In this document: in pieces, positions 45,487-56,775 of the stretch
Position numbering within the stretch: the first letter of the stretch is position 1
How the letters are laid out: each line of letters starts with the position of its first letter
NCBI GenBank assembly: GCA_946811185.2
Contig: OX328105.1
Location: 33,421,394 to 33,485,393, forward strand
DNA from: Hippopus hippopus
Taxonomy: Eukaryota; Mollusca; Bivalvia; Cardiida; Cardiidae
DNA: 64,000 bases
Direction: 5' to 3'
Program-made: the position numbers and the translations under genes
Notes under the pieces: generated by a model
Database searches by the model: none
What the model saw: the letters and a program-made list of their open reading frames with translations, nothing else
What the model was told of the DNA's origin: nothing

Positions 45487-47337
45487 CAGGGCCCGCGCTG
45501 CCGATTGCCATTTTCGCCAAAGGCGAAAATTCTGAACAAGGGGCGAATTTTTTCTTTAACTGGCGAAAATAAGTGACGAAAGTTTTTTTCTATCGGCAAT
45601 TCTTCAGTTTTTGTCTCAACTCACGAGATAAGTAGAGAAAGGGTGAAGCAGGGAACAAGGTACAGGGCGACGTGGGCGAAGAAGCCACCTTCAATGTCTC
45701 AACTTCGCCTCGTCAAGCTTGCACGGCAAAAAATCTTTCGCCTTAAAAAATTCCCGACCTGGCTATTTTCATGAAATATTGGCTGTCTAAGACAAAGGGT
45801 GACACTAGTTATCCCTTATTAACTTCGTCAATTTAGACAAGACAGCAGAGTGTTATGATCCTTATCTGTTACCAACTCGCTAAATCTACCCCTTTGTCCC
45901 ACGAAACCCTGTCTTTTTCCCCCACAGGTAAAGCGTCTGCTTATTTGTTTAAATGACGTAAGACAATCACTACTGATTCTCAATACATGAATAGTCATAA
46001 AATAAAGCAGAATTACCTCTTCTTACTGCTGGAGATATTCTTTACAAATATTTTTTATTAAATTACAATGATGGATGGTAAACCAAAGGATTAAAAAATA
46101 TTGAAAACAATCATTTGCCTTCCTCACATCTGCAACTCTAGCAAAATCTGCAGTGCATTGTTCTATTTATAGCATTCTATTTTTAGAATACTCTACACCT
46201 TTTCCATCCAAACAGCGATTTTAATGACTATATAGATTACGTCTGTGTAAACCTTGTTAAGTTTATTTCTTTTAAATTTTACCAAGTCCTAGTTATGTTT
46301 TTGAATCAAGATTGTGGTTGAAGTTCTAGTTATGTTTTTGAATCAAGATTGTGGTTGGTCCTCATTACAGCCGTGAAGAAATTTTTTTTTCTCTTTTCTC
46401 ATCACTCTGGACATTATTTGTAATCTGATGAGAAATGTCAGGGTTTGAAGTAATAAGTGACTCTGCATCAATAGGGTCATAAATTACAAGGCAATCAAAA
46501 CTCAGTGGTCAGATAATGTTATTTTTAGTCAACAAGTAGATAAAAATCCTTTCTAATTTTTTTCTTTGATAAGCAAATCATATCCAAAAGTGATAGTAAG
46601 ATTCAACTGTTTTTCACTCAAGGTAGGCAAACAGAAATTCTTTCATCACATACTATACATGTAATTTCTCCTGTAAAGGTCATGGAAGAAATACTGTCTA
46701 CTTGCAGCACAAGTCTGCTTCTAGATTCAAACAGAATTTAACTACATTGTGTTTTTACCACGGTTTTTTTTTTGTTTGTTTTATCAACCCACACAATGCC
46801 AACTTTTTAACACCCTCAATAAAGAGACTTATGAAAACATTGTGAGAAAAGAAAAAAATGCTGGTAATCAGCATTTTCTCCTTTTCAAACAATGTTTTCT
46901 ATCCTATCACTGACAATCTTCCACTATTTCGGCAACACTTAAATTGATGTCTGTATATGCTTTGGGTTCTGATGTGTCTAAAATTGTGTCATGTGCTAAA
47001 GGATTAAATCCCCATCATGATAAAATACTTTATGTAATTTTCATCATTCATGTTTTCATGTTTGTACAAATGAATTAAAATTGAAAAAACAAACAAAAAC
47101 CTTGTTCTCTGTGCCTGATACCTGAACGGAATAAAGGGGGATAAATGGTGGTAAAAAGGAAAGTAGCGAAAAAGTAGAAAGAAATGGCTCATAAATTTAG
47201 AAAAGTGGCGAAAGAAATGGCTAATAAATTAGGATAAGTGGCGAAAAAAATGGCTCATAAATAAAAAAAGTTCCGAAAAGTTTTTTAAATTGGCGAAAAT
47301 TGTGGCGAAAGAAAAAAAAAAGCCAGAGCAGGCCCTG
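45487..47337. mobile_element. 1.85-kb CAGGGCC-ended insertion
   Basis: The left end CAGGGCCCGCGCTGCC and mirrored right end CAGGGCCTGCTCTGGC agree at 13 of 16 positions. TATAGAC flanks both sides (45480-45486, 47338-47344), and the interrupted satellite unit reads on correctly when it is removed. It contains a palindromic MITE at about 46775-47007, the ~105-bp insert type near 45660-45765, and a direct duplication of TAGTTATGTTTTTGAATCAA at 46290-46350. Confidence 0.7.
47150..47320 (+). repeat. ~33-bp minisatellite
   Basis: AAATGGCTCATAAATTTAG with AAAAGTGGCGAAAG occurs three to four times just inside the right end of the 1.85-kb insertion. The same GGCGAAAA motif lies just inside its left end. 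Confidence 0.65.
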
Positions 47338-47488
47338 TATAGACCAAACTTTGTCCAGATAACTAGACACAGAATTGACCTAGGTCCTCCAAATTATGTA
47401 CAGATATTCATTTCAGAGTGTAAATGATCCCTATCGATTTTAAGGTTCATCCGTGAAAGGTCAAGGTCACAGTGACCACCAGATGATT

Positions 47489-47810
47489 CAGGGCCCGCGC
47501 TGCCGTTCGCAACTTGAGCCATTTGCTCAAAAAAAATTAAAGTGTCTCAAAAATCATCATATGTGGCTCAACTTGTGGCTCCAACATTTTATTCGCGTAT
47601 TATCGGGGACGTAGTAAGCATCAAAGTCGACTGGGAAAAAGCGGAAGTCGAACACGCATGCCAAAAAAAAATCGATAACCCAGTCTGTGTATCGGTGACT
47701 GTTTACAATCTTGTATGTATACACACGGCGGTGTGTATAATTATGCGAACTGTCGACAGATTATCACGTTTAACAATTGAAGTGGGCTATAAATCAAAAA
47801 GATGACATCG
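47489..47810 (+). mobile_element. Second CAGGGCCCGCGCTGCC element, right end unclear
   Basis: The start matches the first 17 bp of the insertion at 45487. No convincing right terminus is seen before the tandem-core element ends. The plus-strand frame at 47542-47805 shows no family features. Confidence 0.45.
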
Positions 47811-47914
47811 ATATTTCCCAATCAATTCTTTTGATATCAGTTTATGAACTGTGCCACTTCCTGTATCAATGTGGCAGTAGGGGGGCATGTCTGTTTTACA
47901 AACAGACATCTTGT

Positions 47915-48347
47915 TTATCTATTGATGTACCTTGAAGGTCTGTCTGCTTTTTCCCAATTTGGCAAAAATCGCGCATGAATATTCCAATGTGAAAGGCCCC
48001 TTCCAATTTTTGGAAAAAAAGCCCTGCATACATTACACACTTGAATCATTGTCCAAACTTAGCTTCGGCTAATGTCGTCTGCATGCAGAACTTAGTAAAC
48101 GATTTTCAACCTTTTATGCAGCTAATAGATTCATCTTGGCTTTAAAGAATACTGAAAATTCCTGAAATAAACATAATTTTGGTGGTTTTAATTGGTAACA
48201 CATGGCAAGTGACATAGATCTAAGATGCACTCTCTGTGCAGTCTGATCTTGATCCATGTTATATGCAAAAGCTCTCATTTTTGACTATGCACTGATAGGG
48301 TCAAACTCGACATTTACCGTTAACAGAATTATCTTACCGTCCTATTA
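47915..48347. other. No recognised gene
   Basis: It holds a CCAATTTTTGGAAAA hairpin and GCCCTG near 48000-48025, resembling the right end of a CAGGG-type element without a partner. The remainder is featureless. Confidence 0.35.
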
Positions 48348-48349
48348 TA

Positions 48350-49853
48350 CAGTGGACTCCACTTAATCGCAACCCTGTTGATCGGGATTTTCGGTTATTC
48401 GCAAGAGTTGGTCCAGCACCGATCCTTTTCTTTTTTAGACAACGTAAATTTCAACGCTTAATCGGTTTTTTACAACAAAAAATTAGCAAATGGTTGAATT
48501 TCTAGTGTTTATTAGCAATTCCGTGGGAATACAACGAAAAATTTCAATCTGTCCTAAAAAAAAAAGTTAAAAAGATAGGTAAAAGTCAAATTTCGATGCG
48601 TACAGAGAATCGAAGATATAAACCAATGCAGCAGCATACATACGACAAGTCTATGTCGATCTGTTTTCATAATTTAATCATTAAAGATATAAATTATTGG
48701 CTTGTTCCATGTCATTCTTTCCATTTTAGAAAGTGTAATAACGTTTACAAAACATCCCCAATTTGCCGACATTTTGAAATGGAGCTCGTTAACTCAGTGG
48801 CTGTTTGGCAGCATTGATGCATTAATTTTGTGTTCAGTTTACTTCACTGGTTGCCGATTATCATAACAACTGTCAGACGGTTACGCAAGATACCAGGTAC
48901 CAGGTTGTGCACCTACCACCAAGAGCACTGAGTAATGAAATGGTTATTTTAGGGCAGGAAAAATGGCAGAAATATGACTACTTCAATCTTGTCTTGGTAT
49001 TATGCGAAAAAAAACGGACATAGACGTTCTAAGATCAGACCACATGTTCTGTGCAGTCTGATCTTGATCTACGCTCTCTGAAAGCAACTGAACAGGAATT
49101 CTGCACTTCACCTATTACAAAGAAAGACAGATTGTAATAACCTACCAGATCTGTTACAAACTGGGAAAAAAAGAACTTAACTGTTTGTTGGTGTTTCGTT
49201 GACAATCCAATTTGTGACAAACAATTTGACAACAGGGGTGAATGCGAACTGTGAAAAACACAGTTCTAAAACAGTTTCCTTTGTAGGTCTGCTTTGAATA
49301 GAATGGCCAAAATTGATACACTAAAATGGAATCATCTGTACGGCAATCAGTCTATGACGTCACACAAAATTTATCCACCCATTCATCTGAACAGGTGGCA
49401 AGTCTGGATTTATACAGGTGCACAACACATGATCATGTTGTGTAAGAATGTACATGTACACATGTAGTAATTGTTAGATAACCTGAAACTGGAGATATGC
49501 GTCGAAATTTGTGTTTTCAATGAGTTTGTGTTGGATTTTATGTCAAACGAAGCATCACCATGGCCAACAGCCAGGATCGTTTCTGGGTGCTTTGTGCACT
49601 TGATAGGTAAATAAAAGAAGTAAACAAATGATTTTTTTTAAACTAATTTAGTTTGAAATACACATAATTGAAAAATTATGAATAATCAAATGATCGGGAT
49701 GAAAGTGCTGAATGGATGTCATTAGAATGAAACAATCGTCTGTATCTCTGGTTTGACTTCCAGTCAGAAAAGATGCATCAGTTTATGGGGCCGACCACTT
49801 ATTCGCAATATTTTCTTTGACAAATAGGACTTGCAAATAAGCGGAATCCACTG
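48350..49853. mobile_element. pogo/Tigger-like non-autonomous element
   Basis: The left end CAGTGGACTCCACTTAATCG and the mirrored right end CAGTGGATTCCGCTTATTTG agree closely over 23 bp, and TA stands on both sides (48348-48349, 49854-49855). This terminal form and the TA target are typical of pogo/Tigger elements. No transposase frame remains. Internally there are two further ATTCGCAA-type motifs near 48410 and 49800. Confidence 0.7.
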
Positions 49854-49927
49854 TACATGTACCCGATGATATAAATATTCATTCTTTAATTATTCTTTGC
49901 TTAGAGATCAATTTCAGGTCCATTTGT

Positions 49928-50398
49928 TCCAGTAATACCAACATTTTCTCCTTTTCTCAGTGTTTTCTATCATTTCACAGATATATCAAGTTCTTTAAGC
50001 CCAATTTTAATTGTTGCCTGCAAAAGTTTTTGATTTGAAGAAGTCTGAAATTTGGCCGTTTAGGAAAGAGTTTGTGATATTTGTGTAAAGTGAAGAGTTG
50101 AAAAGTTACCTGATCTCTCTCTAAGCAGGGATAGTATACAGACATGTCTGTACACCATACTTGCTCTAGAAAATTTTTTCTAGTTGTCATAACATTTTCA
50201 AATGTCATCAATGGCTGATGCCTGAAAAGTTATCTCCATGCAATAATTTTACTATGTCTTATTTAACTCTTTACCAAACGGCGAAATGTTAGACCAATCT
50301 AAATTGAAAGCAGTTGCAGATGACGATTTCAATTGGGCTCAAAAAAAGGAAATTTTATCAGAAAGGATAGAAAACATTGTAGGAAAAGGAGAAAATGG
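49928..50398. mobile_element. Two half MITEs, each broken at the hairpin tip
   Basis: About 49928-50072 begins at the tip (CCAACATTTTCTCC) and keeps only the right half. 50262-50398 keeps only the left half and stops at GAGAAAATGGTGG. Together with 13303-13443 and 28985-29135 they form a class of tip-truncated copies. Confidence 0.6.
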
Positions 50399-50999
50399 TG
50401 GCCCTTGGACATTTCTATTAGACTCTTGGAAATTCCATTTTGACTCTTGAAAATTTGGGCCCAAGAGTCAATGACTCTTGGGATTCTGGACATAGGGAGA
50501 ACCCTGGTACCATACATGGTTAACATATAAAAAAAAGATGTTTCCTCAAAACATACTTGCTTCAATACAGCCAAAGCAAAATCAATTAGTGAGTTTTCCA
50601 ACTGAACTAATCAGAAGGGGAAATAGCAACGAAAAAATCAAGTTTTTTTTTGTTGTTACAGCGGAAGACGCCAACCATGAGCAGGTGCAGGCAAAACTAA
50701 TAAAACAAAAGAAAGAGGAAGAGCAGACTGAAAGAAAAAGACAAATTGAAGGCTAAAAAGTCGAAAGGTCACCAGAATATTTAATTTGTTCGGTCATTTT
50801 TTAACATCTAAAATGGCAGAAATATGTAACGAGACAAGTGCATGATTTTAAAATAGGGAAATGAATGAAGTAAATGAGGTATCTCTCCGGATCATTTAAT
50901 CCTAAATATTACAACTATTAGCCAAGTCCCCAGAGACGAGTTCACAGAGACATGTTATTTACAACAATTTTTACAGCAAATCAGCATTCTAATTTATTA
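50399..50999. other. No recognised gene
   Basis: Near 50425-50480 a GACTCTTGG motif repeats four to five times in both orientations, followed by GGGAGAACCCTGG, which looks like a CAGGGTT-type element end. The Lys/Glu-rich frame near 50660-50756 is a low-complexity shadow. Confidence 0.4.
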
Positions 51000-51429
51000 C
51001 CAGACCACAAACGTGTTAGACATGTCCACCTTTCTGCGAAAAATAAGATACATGGCCAAGTTTATGATGCTTGTCTCTAAAGGAGTGAAAAAAAGGTTTT
51101 GGTTAGGGGAGAAAATGCTAGTTAACAACGATTCCTCCTGTTTTCCAAAGCCAGTTTTACTATGTCATTAAAAACACGTATTGGGTTGCTTGGTAAATGG
51201 CTAACTCTATAACAAGTAACAAAATTTAGACCAGTCCAAATTGAAAGCATCTGCAGAGAAAACCATATAAAATGTGACTCAAAAATTGAAATTCCTTTTC
51301 AGGAATGATACAAAACATTGTGGGAAAGCAGAAAATATTGGTTTCCAGCATTTTCTACTTTTCTCAATGTTTTCAAAAGCTTTCTTTCTCAGGGTCGTTA
51401 AAAGTCAGCGTTGTGTGGTAAAGTGTTAA
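51000..51429 (+). mobile_element. Two consecutive palindromic MITEs
   Basis: A worn copy spans about 51000-51205 and a better one 51203-51429, sharing the border GGCTAACTC. The core of the second reads ACATTGTGGGAAAGCAG against CTACTTTTCTCAATG. Confidence 0.6.
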
Positions 51430-52268
51430 ACATATCGAATCAAAATCTTTACAAACATTTCTCATGTATAGAAATTTCTCTGATCATTCACAAGCTTAAC
51501 TTGGACACAGACACCTAATCCTCTGTAACCCTTTCCCTAAATATAAATATTGCAGATGTTATGTCACAGTGCTTAGATGACGACGTTCGATCAATATTCT
51601 TGTCCAAAAGGGATGAAACTGTTTGATGTTTTTTTCTTCTCATATAGTTTATTCCCTTTCTGTTACAGACAATCATGAATTTTAACCTGTTTTTTCCACA
51701 CATTCTGTCTTTTAAGCTGTCTGCTAGACCTAGACATAGGCCCACTAATTTTTTTTATGCCTGTAGAGAGTAGGCTTACATCGTAATCAAACTTTTATAA
51801 AGAGCATAGAACAGCTTTCACCACTCCCCAGATCGACATCTGAAGTAACTGGTTTGTATGTTTATGCTTTCATCATTTTCCCCCACGTGCACAGTCGATG
51901 TTTTTATGATAGGATGCATTGTTTGCCTATCCATTAGGTAAGCATGTTCCTGTTCCCTCAAAACATCTCCGCTTTTGCTTATGAGGATACACGCAATTGA
52001 GTATCGTTCGACTCTTGGGCGGTGTCATTCGAATCAAAGGCAAACATGTTCATCTCACGGGCAAAATTCGGAAAGGAGGGTTTTTGACATTTTTAGCACA
52101 ATGCATGGCCGGTAACCATATCTTTTTGCGTGCAATCTTATCTAGGGTTAAGGTCCGAGTTATCCTACTTTCATTCACAATGGTACCCCGCTCAGGATTT
52201 GAGCAGCGGCGGTACAAACTGCTAACCCGTTCGACTCGAGGGCGAACTACCCTATACAGTTAGATCTA
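51430..52268. other. Intergenic sequence with tRNA-like segment
   Basis: On the minus strand about 52262-52175 reads TAGTTCGCCCTCGAGTCG, then TACCGCCGCTGCTCAAATCC and TGAGCGGGGTACC, which resembles a degenerate tRNA with A and B boxes. It is probably a SINE head. The plus-strand frame at 51997-52263 overlaps it and has no other support. Confidence 0.35.
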
Positions 52269-52683
52269 CCATACCACGGTGGGTACACGTACACCGGATA
52301 TAGCAACCTAAGTGAGTAAATGTTTACAAATGGAGGAATTACTGCTCGCACCACAGGTTAGAATTCATATATTATACCAGTGTTTACAACATTCGTGTGT
52401 CATATGTTAATGATTTGATAAGCTTAATGGTTAATCAGTCCTGTACTGTTGATGAATTACCAAAACTAGTTCTATAACGACGTAAATTTGTCGTCCGAAA
52501 GTCATGCTCACGCAGATTTTTGACCTGACTGTCCAAAACAATGGAATATTATCAGTACAGGGAATTTGATTGAAATTCTGAAACGTACGATTTCTGTATA
52601 ATACATAAAGTATCATGTACATCATAAATTTAGTTCCAAGAATTACTCTTTATGTTGTTATACGTGAGAGAAGATCACTATTG

Positions 52684-52752
52684 GTGTACCGAGGATATTT
52701 CCTTGCTGTACCGAGGATAGCCATATTTTAGAAATTTGTGTACTGAGGATAG
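52684..52752 (+). repeat. Left subterminal motif group TGTACCGAGGATAG
   Basis: Three copies stand at about 52685, 52708 and 52738, the third with one difference. They are likely binding sites for a transposition protein, judged by position and symmetry with 55973-56062. Confidence 0.65.
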
Positions 52753-52934
52753 TAGTATAAGATGCTACTGCGCGAACTGTAATTTCTCCCTCACGACTAG
52801 TTATTTGATGACATATGCCTTCCGGAAAGCTGAATATGTCAGATATACCGAAATAACAATAAATATGAATTAAGGAATAGGGAAATTCTATTATTGGATG
52901 TTCATAGCTGAAAAGGTTTTTCTGTTCTTGACAA

Positions 52935-53250
52935 TATAGGCTGCAATCAGAAGATACATGTGTGTTTTCTGATCCCAGTCCTCATCATTCATCCAGATTC
53001 AACATGATGTTTAATTTGACATCGTTTTGAAGTTTAGAATGATAGTGGATTATAAGTAGAAAACAATCTGTATCTTCTGATCCCAACCTGTACCTTTCAC
53101 CGACCTTTGTTATTTAACTGATTTATAGATATGCATCATTTTGAAGTGTTGGACGATATTATTGTGATCAGACATTACATTTGTGTCTTCTGATCTGATT
53201 TTATGCACTTCATCGAACATGCTATCTGAGTTTATTATTTATGTGTGTAA
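52935..53250 (+). repeat. ~115-bp degenerate repeat, three units
   Basis: CTTCTGATCCCAACCTGTAC-like blocks with TCATCGAAC and CATTTTGAAGT pieces recur near 52970, 53080 and 53188. Confidence 0.5.
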
Positions 53251-54104
53251 ATATGCTTTAACATAGTTTGGGGTAATGAGTGTTATGGACTGTGTCAAGA
53301 TGTCACAATTGCTTATTCGGACCTTAACCCATATTTTTCATGTAACTTATTATTCAGTTCATGTACAAACTTGCCAGAACAGCCATTCTTGAACGATACT
53401 AGAATACCTGTAAACTATGTCTTATGTCGACTCATTGTCGCTTGTAATGAATGTAGACCAGGTACATAGACCATCAGCAGTCCAATTTAACGTTGTAAAC
53501 ATGTAAACCGAGATCGCACAGCATGTATGGGGTCGCAAAAGTTGGTAAGGGCTAAAGAATAGTTAACAGAAACATACATAAAACTTTGTTTCTCTGAAAC
53601 TATTAATTTTATAAAAAAAAAAATGATTCTGGTAAAATCTAAGATAAGATTAATATCACAGAATTATTCACAAGTTTTCTCGAAACTTAAAAAAAAATAC
53701 AATGATATAATGAGTGCCTCTTGTATTGGATTGGCGACATGAACAAAAATAAAAATAAACATAGGTCCTACCGGTAACTGAAAATAGTGTATCTTGTTAC
53801 ACAGCTCTATTAAACTCACTGTGCTAAATGATACGTTATTATAAAGATCGGTGGTAACTTCTAAACTTCACACTTCATAAATGACTTGTCCAAAAAGTGA
53901 AGTGTATAGTCTGAGCTGTTCAAACATTACGATGTGTGAATCCTGAATTTCAAACTAGACACTTATAATAAAGGGATAACTTCAGACTTCAAACGTCACA
54001 CTTTCATCATATGTCATAAAGCCACTACCGGTATTTCGTTTGTAATAGTCTAAATAAAATTTGTAGTATTTCCATGATTGGCATAATGCTGACTTTCCAA
54101 ACCT
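53251..54104. other. Non-coding interior of the 4.19-kb element
   Basis: AT-rich. Around 53860-54000 there are repeated ACTTCACACTTCATAAATG and CACTTTCATCATATGTCATA pieces. No exon-like pair is seen. Confidence 0.35.
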
Positions 54105-54335
54105 TTAACCCTGTCCCTGTTTTGCTAATTTTGGGTTCCCCTAACTAAAAGCGTTTATATAAACAAATAATACGGGCGGGTAATTAAAGCATAATATAAA
54201 GACAGAGTAGAAAACAATGTGACAAATGAAAAAATGCTCGTTACGAGCAGTTTCTTCATTTGTTGCTACGTTTTCAAAGTCCTCTCTTGTAGATGGGTCT
54301 AAAGCCATTTGCATCAAGATAAGGGTTAAAGCACC
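54105..54335 (+). mobile_element. Palindromic MITE with altered but matching arms
   Basis: The stem reads CAAATGAAAAAATGCTCG, TTA, CGAGCAGTTTCTTCATTTG. Relative to the family (AAAAGG..GCTGG against CCAGC..CCTTTT), changes on one arm are matched on the other. Confidence 0.6.
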
Positions 54336-54551
54336 TATATGTGTAACTCTTAACCACACATCAAACCTGTTCATAATTAAACAATGGTACAAACACTTTG
54401 AGAGAAGCTTGTTTAAAACACCCTGGGAAAGTAGCTTTTGCTCGTAAATTTTGTTCATCTCCAGAAAATGTCTAAGTGTATGTTTATTCTGGAGGCATAA
54501 AAACCATAGCGGAGACTAGATACACTCCAGACTAGGTACAAGTACATATCC

Positions 54552-56427
54552 TTAGGTTCCTGCAGCACATACAAAATATGGTACAGTCATGCCAAAGTTA
54601 TAGAAGAAAATGCAATCTTCCAGTTTACCTTTAACGATGAGCGGCCGCCAACAGTACTTTCGTACCGGCGAGCCAACAAACGGTCTCAAAATACATGCTA
54701 CATAGTATTCACAGGCATTATCTTCCGCTGGGTGGCATCCTTCAAATGCACACTTATCTGATTTGGGCATTCTGGGTACAGAACTGGACTCCTTTTTTTA
54801 AAACAACAACCATTACTTTGAGTTTCAAAATTAACATTTACTCAATAAAACGCTACCTGGTACGATTCATTCAGCTATGGTAAGCTAGCATGTAACCTAT
54901 GCACCAGCCATTTATAAAACCAGCCCCTACAGGCTTGGATAATAGCTTCGGTATAAGCCGAGACACTTGTTGATTAGTCTGTTGAAAAAGCCTGCACGAA
55001 TCCTGACTTCCCTAAAGTCTATATTTAGAATTTGTATTCAAAGATGTCCTATAAAAAGGAGTATTTGTAGAAACTATTTTTTCCTTTTTGAAATAATTTG
55101 ATGTTTAAGATAATTTGAGCGAAAAACAGGCTACATTTTTACATAGATGTATTTTTGATAGCCATTTTCTCCCTTGCTACTCTTTTAGCGGCTTATTAAT
55201 ATTTATCCTGTACATGATCTAGTGATGCGTCATGGCAAATAGGTCGAATCGAGTGAAAACCGGTAACTTGGTCTAAGCGACAAGGAGACTGTCTTTAAAA
55301 AAGGTCATAAAATGACCTCCAGATAACCTTTGAATCCAATTGTTTAAAGAACAGCTAGTATTGCTTAGCTTATCTATTTACAATATGCTTTATGGCCTCT
55401 ATAAGATTACCGCCATGAATGTGCTTTCCCACACCTGTCGCATACGCAACGGGTGGCATCATGCTTTCCCTTTGTATGATATGCTAGCGCATCTTTACTT
55501 GACAATGTTAGCCTGCAGTTTACACAAGCAGGTGAGCTCTTGGCTAATCTCTCTAAATGCATCTGGATTAGAAGAACAAATAGATGTGTGTCTTCGAAAA
55601 GACAAATTTCTTGTAAATGTTTTCTAAAAACGTGCAACATGAGGATGGGAAATTTTGATGGCGTGCATAGTGAAACCTAAACTGGCACGTCCAATCACCC
55701 TTCTATTTGTCGAGTAGGTACATTTTTCACATACGAAGCATTTAGCGGTCGTACTCTACATTGAATCAACGGGCATAGATATGCCCGAAATATCCATAGA
55801 AGCATTTGTATTATCCATCTGAATAGGAAAAAAACATAGTATAAACAAGATATAATGAAATATCAAATGCAAAAACCTTTCAACCCGAGTAGAGACCAAT
55901 CTAAGTGTAGCATAATTACATTCAGTGGTTTATCAATATAGAGTTCACATGACACTATAGAATGAAACATTACTATCCCTGGTACATTATCATACTATCC
56001 CCAGTACAGTAAAATACCATCCTCCGTACAGTTCATTCAAAACAACGGCTATCCTCGGTACACCATTCTCGACAAAAAACTTTTATTTTCTGGCAATTTT
56101 CACCCAATACAGCAAAATTGCAATCATGTCATGAGATTAGACTAAAATATCAAGATATTGGTCGACTCAGATTGTTGTATTGTGAAAAGAACCTGCTTTG
56201 CAGATGAATTGTTTCTAGAAATCTCCGAAATCCGTCGTGAGCAGTCGACTTTTCTGGCATTTTTTTCAGAATTTCCATTGCTAAAAACAGTATTTGTTGT
56301 AGACCTAACAATCTATAAACATCAAAGAATTTGGGTTGACAAGGCAATAGTATATTAAAAGCTGTTGTTAAAATATTTGGAAATCTCGTACCTGCAGTCA
56401 CACAAGACACAGTTATTTTTACTCAAT
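54552..56427 (-). CDS. Candidate spliced Cys/His zinc-finger gene inside the TIR element
   Basis: Minus-strand exons fit by phase: 56392-56427 (encodes LSKNNCVLCDC; donor GTACGAG; acceptor weak), 56193-56280 (88 nt; acceptor CTGTTTTTAG; donor GTTCTT), 55411-55562 (152 nt; acceptor GTTCTTCTAATCCAG; donor GTAATC) and 54629-54771 (143 nt; acceptor TTCTGTACCCAG; donor GTAAAC). If the last is not spliced, the frame ends with TAA at 54552-54554. The third exon has CVNC, 12 residues, then H-x4-H, a classical C2H2 spacing, followed by CVCDRCGKAH. The fourth has four or more cysteines (CAFEGCH, then CEYYVAC). This points to zinc binding and perhaps DNA binding. I do not recognise the family. A further exon at about 54367-54422 is possible. 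No in-frame ATG lies before the first exon, so the start is unknown. Confidence 0.45.
55973..56062 (-). repeat. Right subterminal motif group CTATCCTCGGTACA
   Basis: Four copies at 55973, 55995, 56017 and 56049 are the mirror of the left group. The last is exact and the others have one to three differences. Confidence 0.65.
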
Positions 56428-56518
56428 CTGACGGCTACATCCGGTGTACGTGTACCCACCGTGCCATACTGGATCTACATTTAATCATTCAGGAACACAA
56501 TCTCCAAAGATTTTGTGT

Positions 56519-56733
56519 GGTGTCCGTGGTTGAGGGGTAGAGCGTCGGCCTCGTAACCATAAGGTCCCGAGTCCGATACCCCAGAGCGGGTGTCAACTTT
56601 GGGATTTTTGATTTTTCATTGGCCCACACATTCGGCGCGAGAAGGCTACTGGTGTAGTTCCCAGGAAGTAGAATCGAGAGAGATTTGTATAAGTTGTAAG
56701 AACTTGTTTCACAATAAATGTAAAATAAATATG
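56519..56733 (+). repeat. tRNA-derived SINE
   Basis: GTGGTTGAGGGGTAGAGCG resembles an A box and AAGGTCCCGAGTCCGATACC a B box, with GCCTCGTAACC between as anticodon arm. The body GTCAACTTTGGGA and ATTGGCCCACACATTCGG is shared with 2253-2395. The tail is AATAAATGTAAAATAAAT. It stands just outside the 4.19-kb element. Confidence 0.65.
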
Positions 56734-56775
56734 TTTAAACTAAAGATTTTGAACGAATAAAATACTTACGCTTTC

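Larger units (their letters stand above)
44449..47914 (+). mobile_element. Tandem-core bivalve element (pearl/Helitron-like), interrupted
   Basis: It begins ATGCCCCCCTTCAACGAAG and ends GTAGGGGGGCATG, followed by the hairpin TGTCTGTTTTACAAACAGAC and ATCTTGTTT. A short GTCGGTCGGTCCGTCGG minisatellite (44505-44540) is followed by ~158-bp core units. This architecture matches the pearl and BIV160 type elements known in bivalves, considered relatives of non-autonomous Helitrons. It is interrupted at 45487-47337 and again from 47489. Confidence 0.75.
52275..56463. mobile_element. 4.19-kb TIR element carrying a spliced zinc-finger gene
   Basis: CACGGTGGGTACACGTACAC with CGGATATAGC is mirrored at the right end with 29 of 30 positions identical. 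CCATAC is duplicated outside both ends (52269-52274, 56464-56469). About 410 bp in from each end is a group of TGTACCGAGGATAG motifs, pointing inward at the left (three) and mirrored at the right (four). The minus strand carries phase-compatible exons of a Cys/His-rich protein. Six-bp duplications are known for IS3EU and Dada among others, but neither ends nor protein let me assign a superfamily. A palindromic MITE later inserted at about 54105-54335. Confidence 0.75.

Noticed and set aside
47542..47805. 87-codon frame near a CAGGG-type element end
   Set aside because: It starts in repeat sequence and shows no domain or codon pattern of a gene.
49562..49612. ATG in a good context followed by 16 codons and a GTAAAT donor
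   Set aside because: It lies within a pogo-like element with no downstream exon, and an overlapping frame is equally open.
51997..52263. 88-codon plus-strand frame with basic residues
   Set aside because: It overlaps a tRNA-like segment on the other strand and has no splice or start-site support.
56519..56595. Functional tRNA gene
   Set aside because: Acceptor stem pairing is poor and a SINE body and tail follow.
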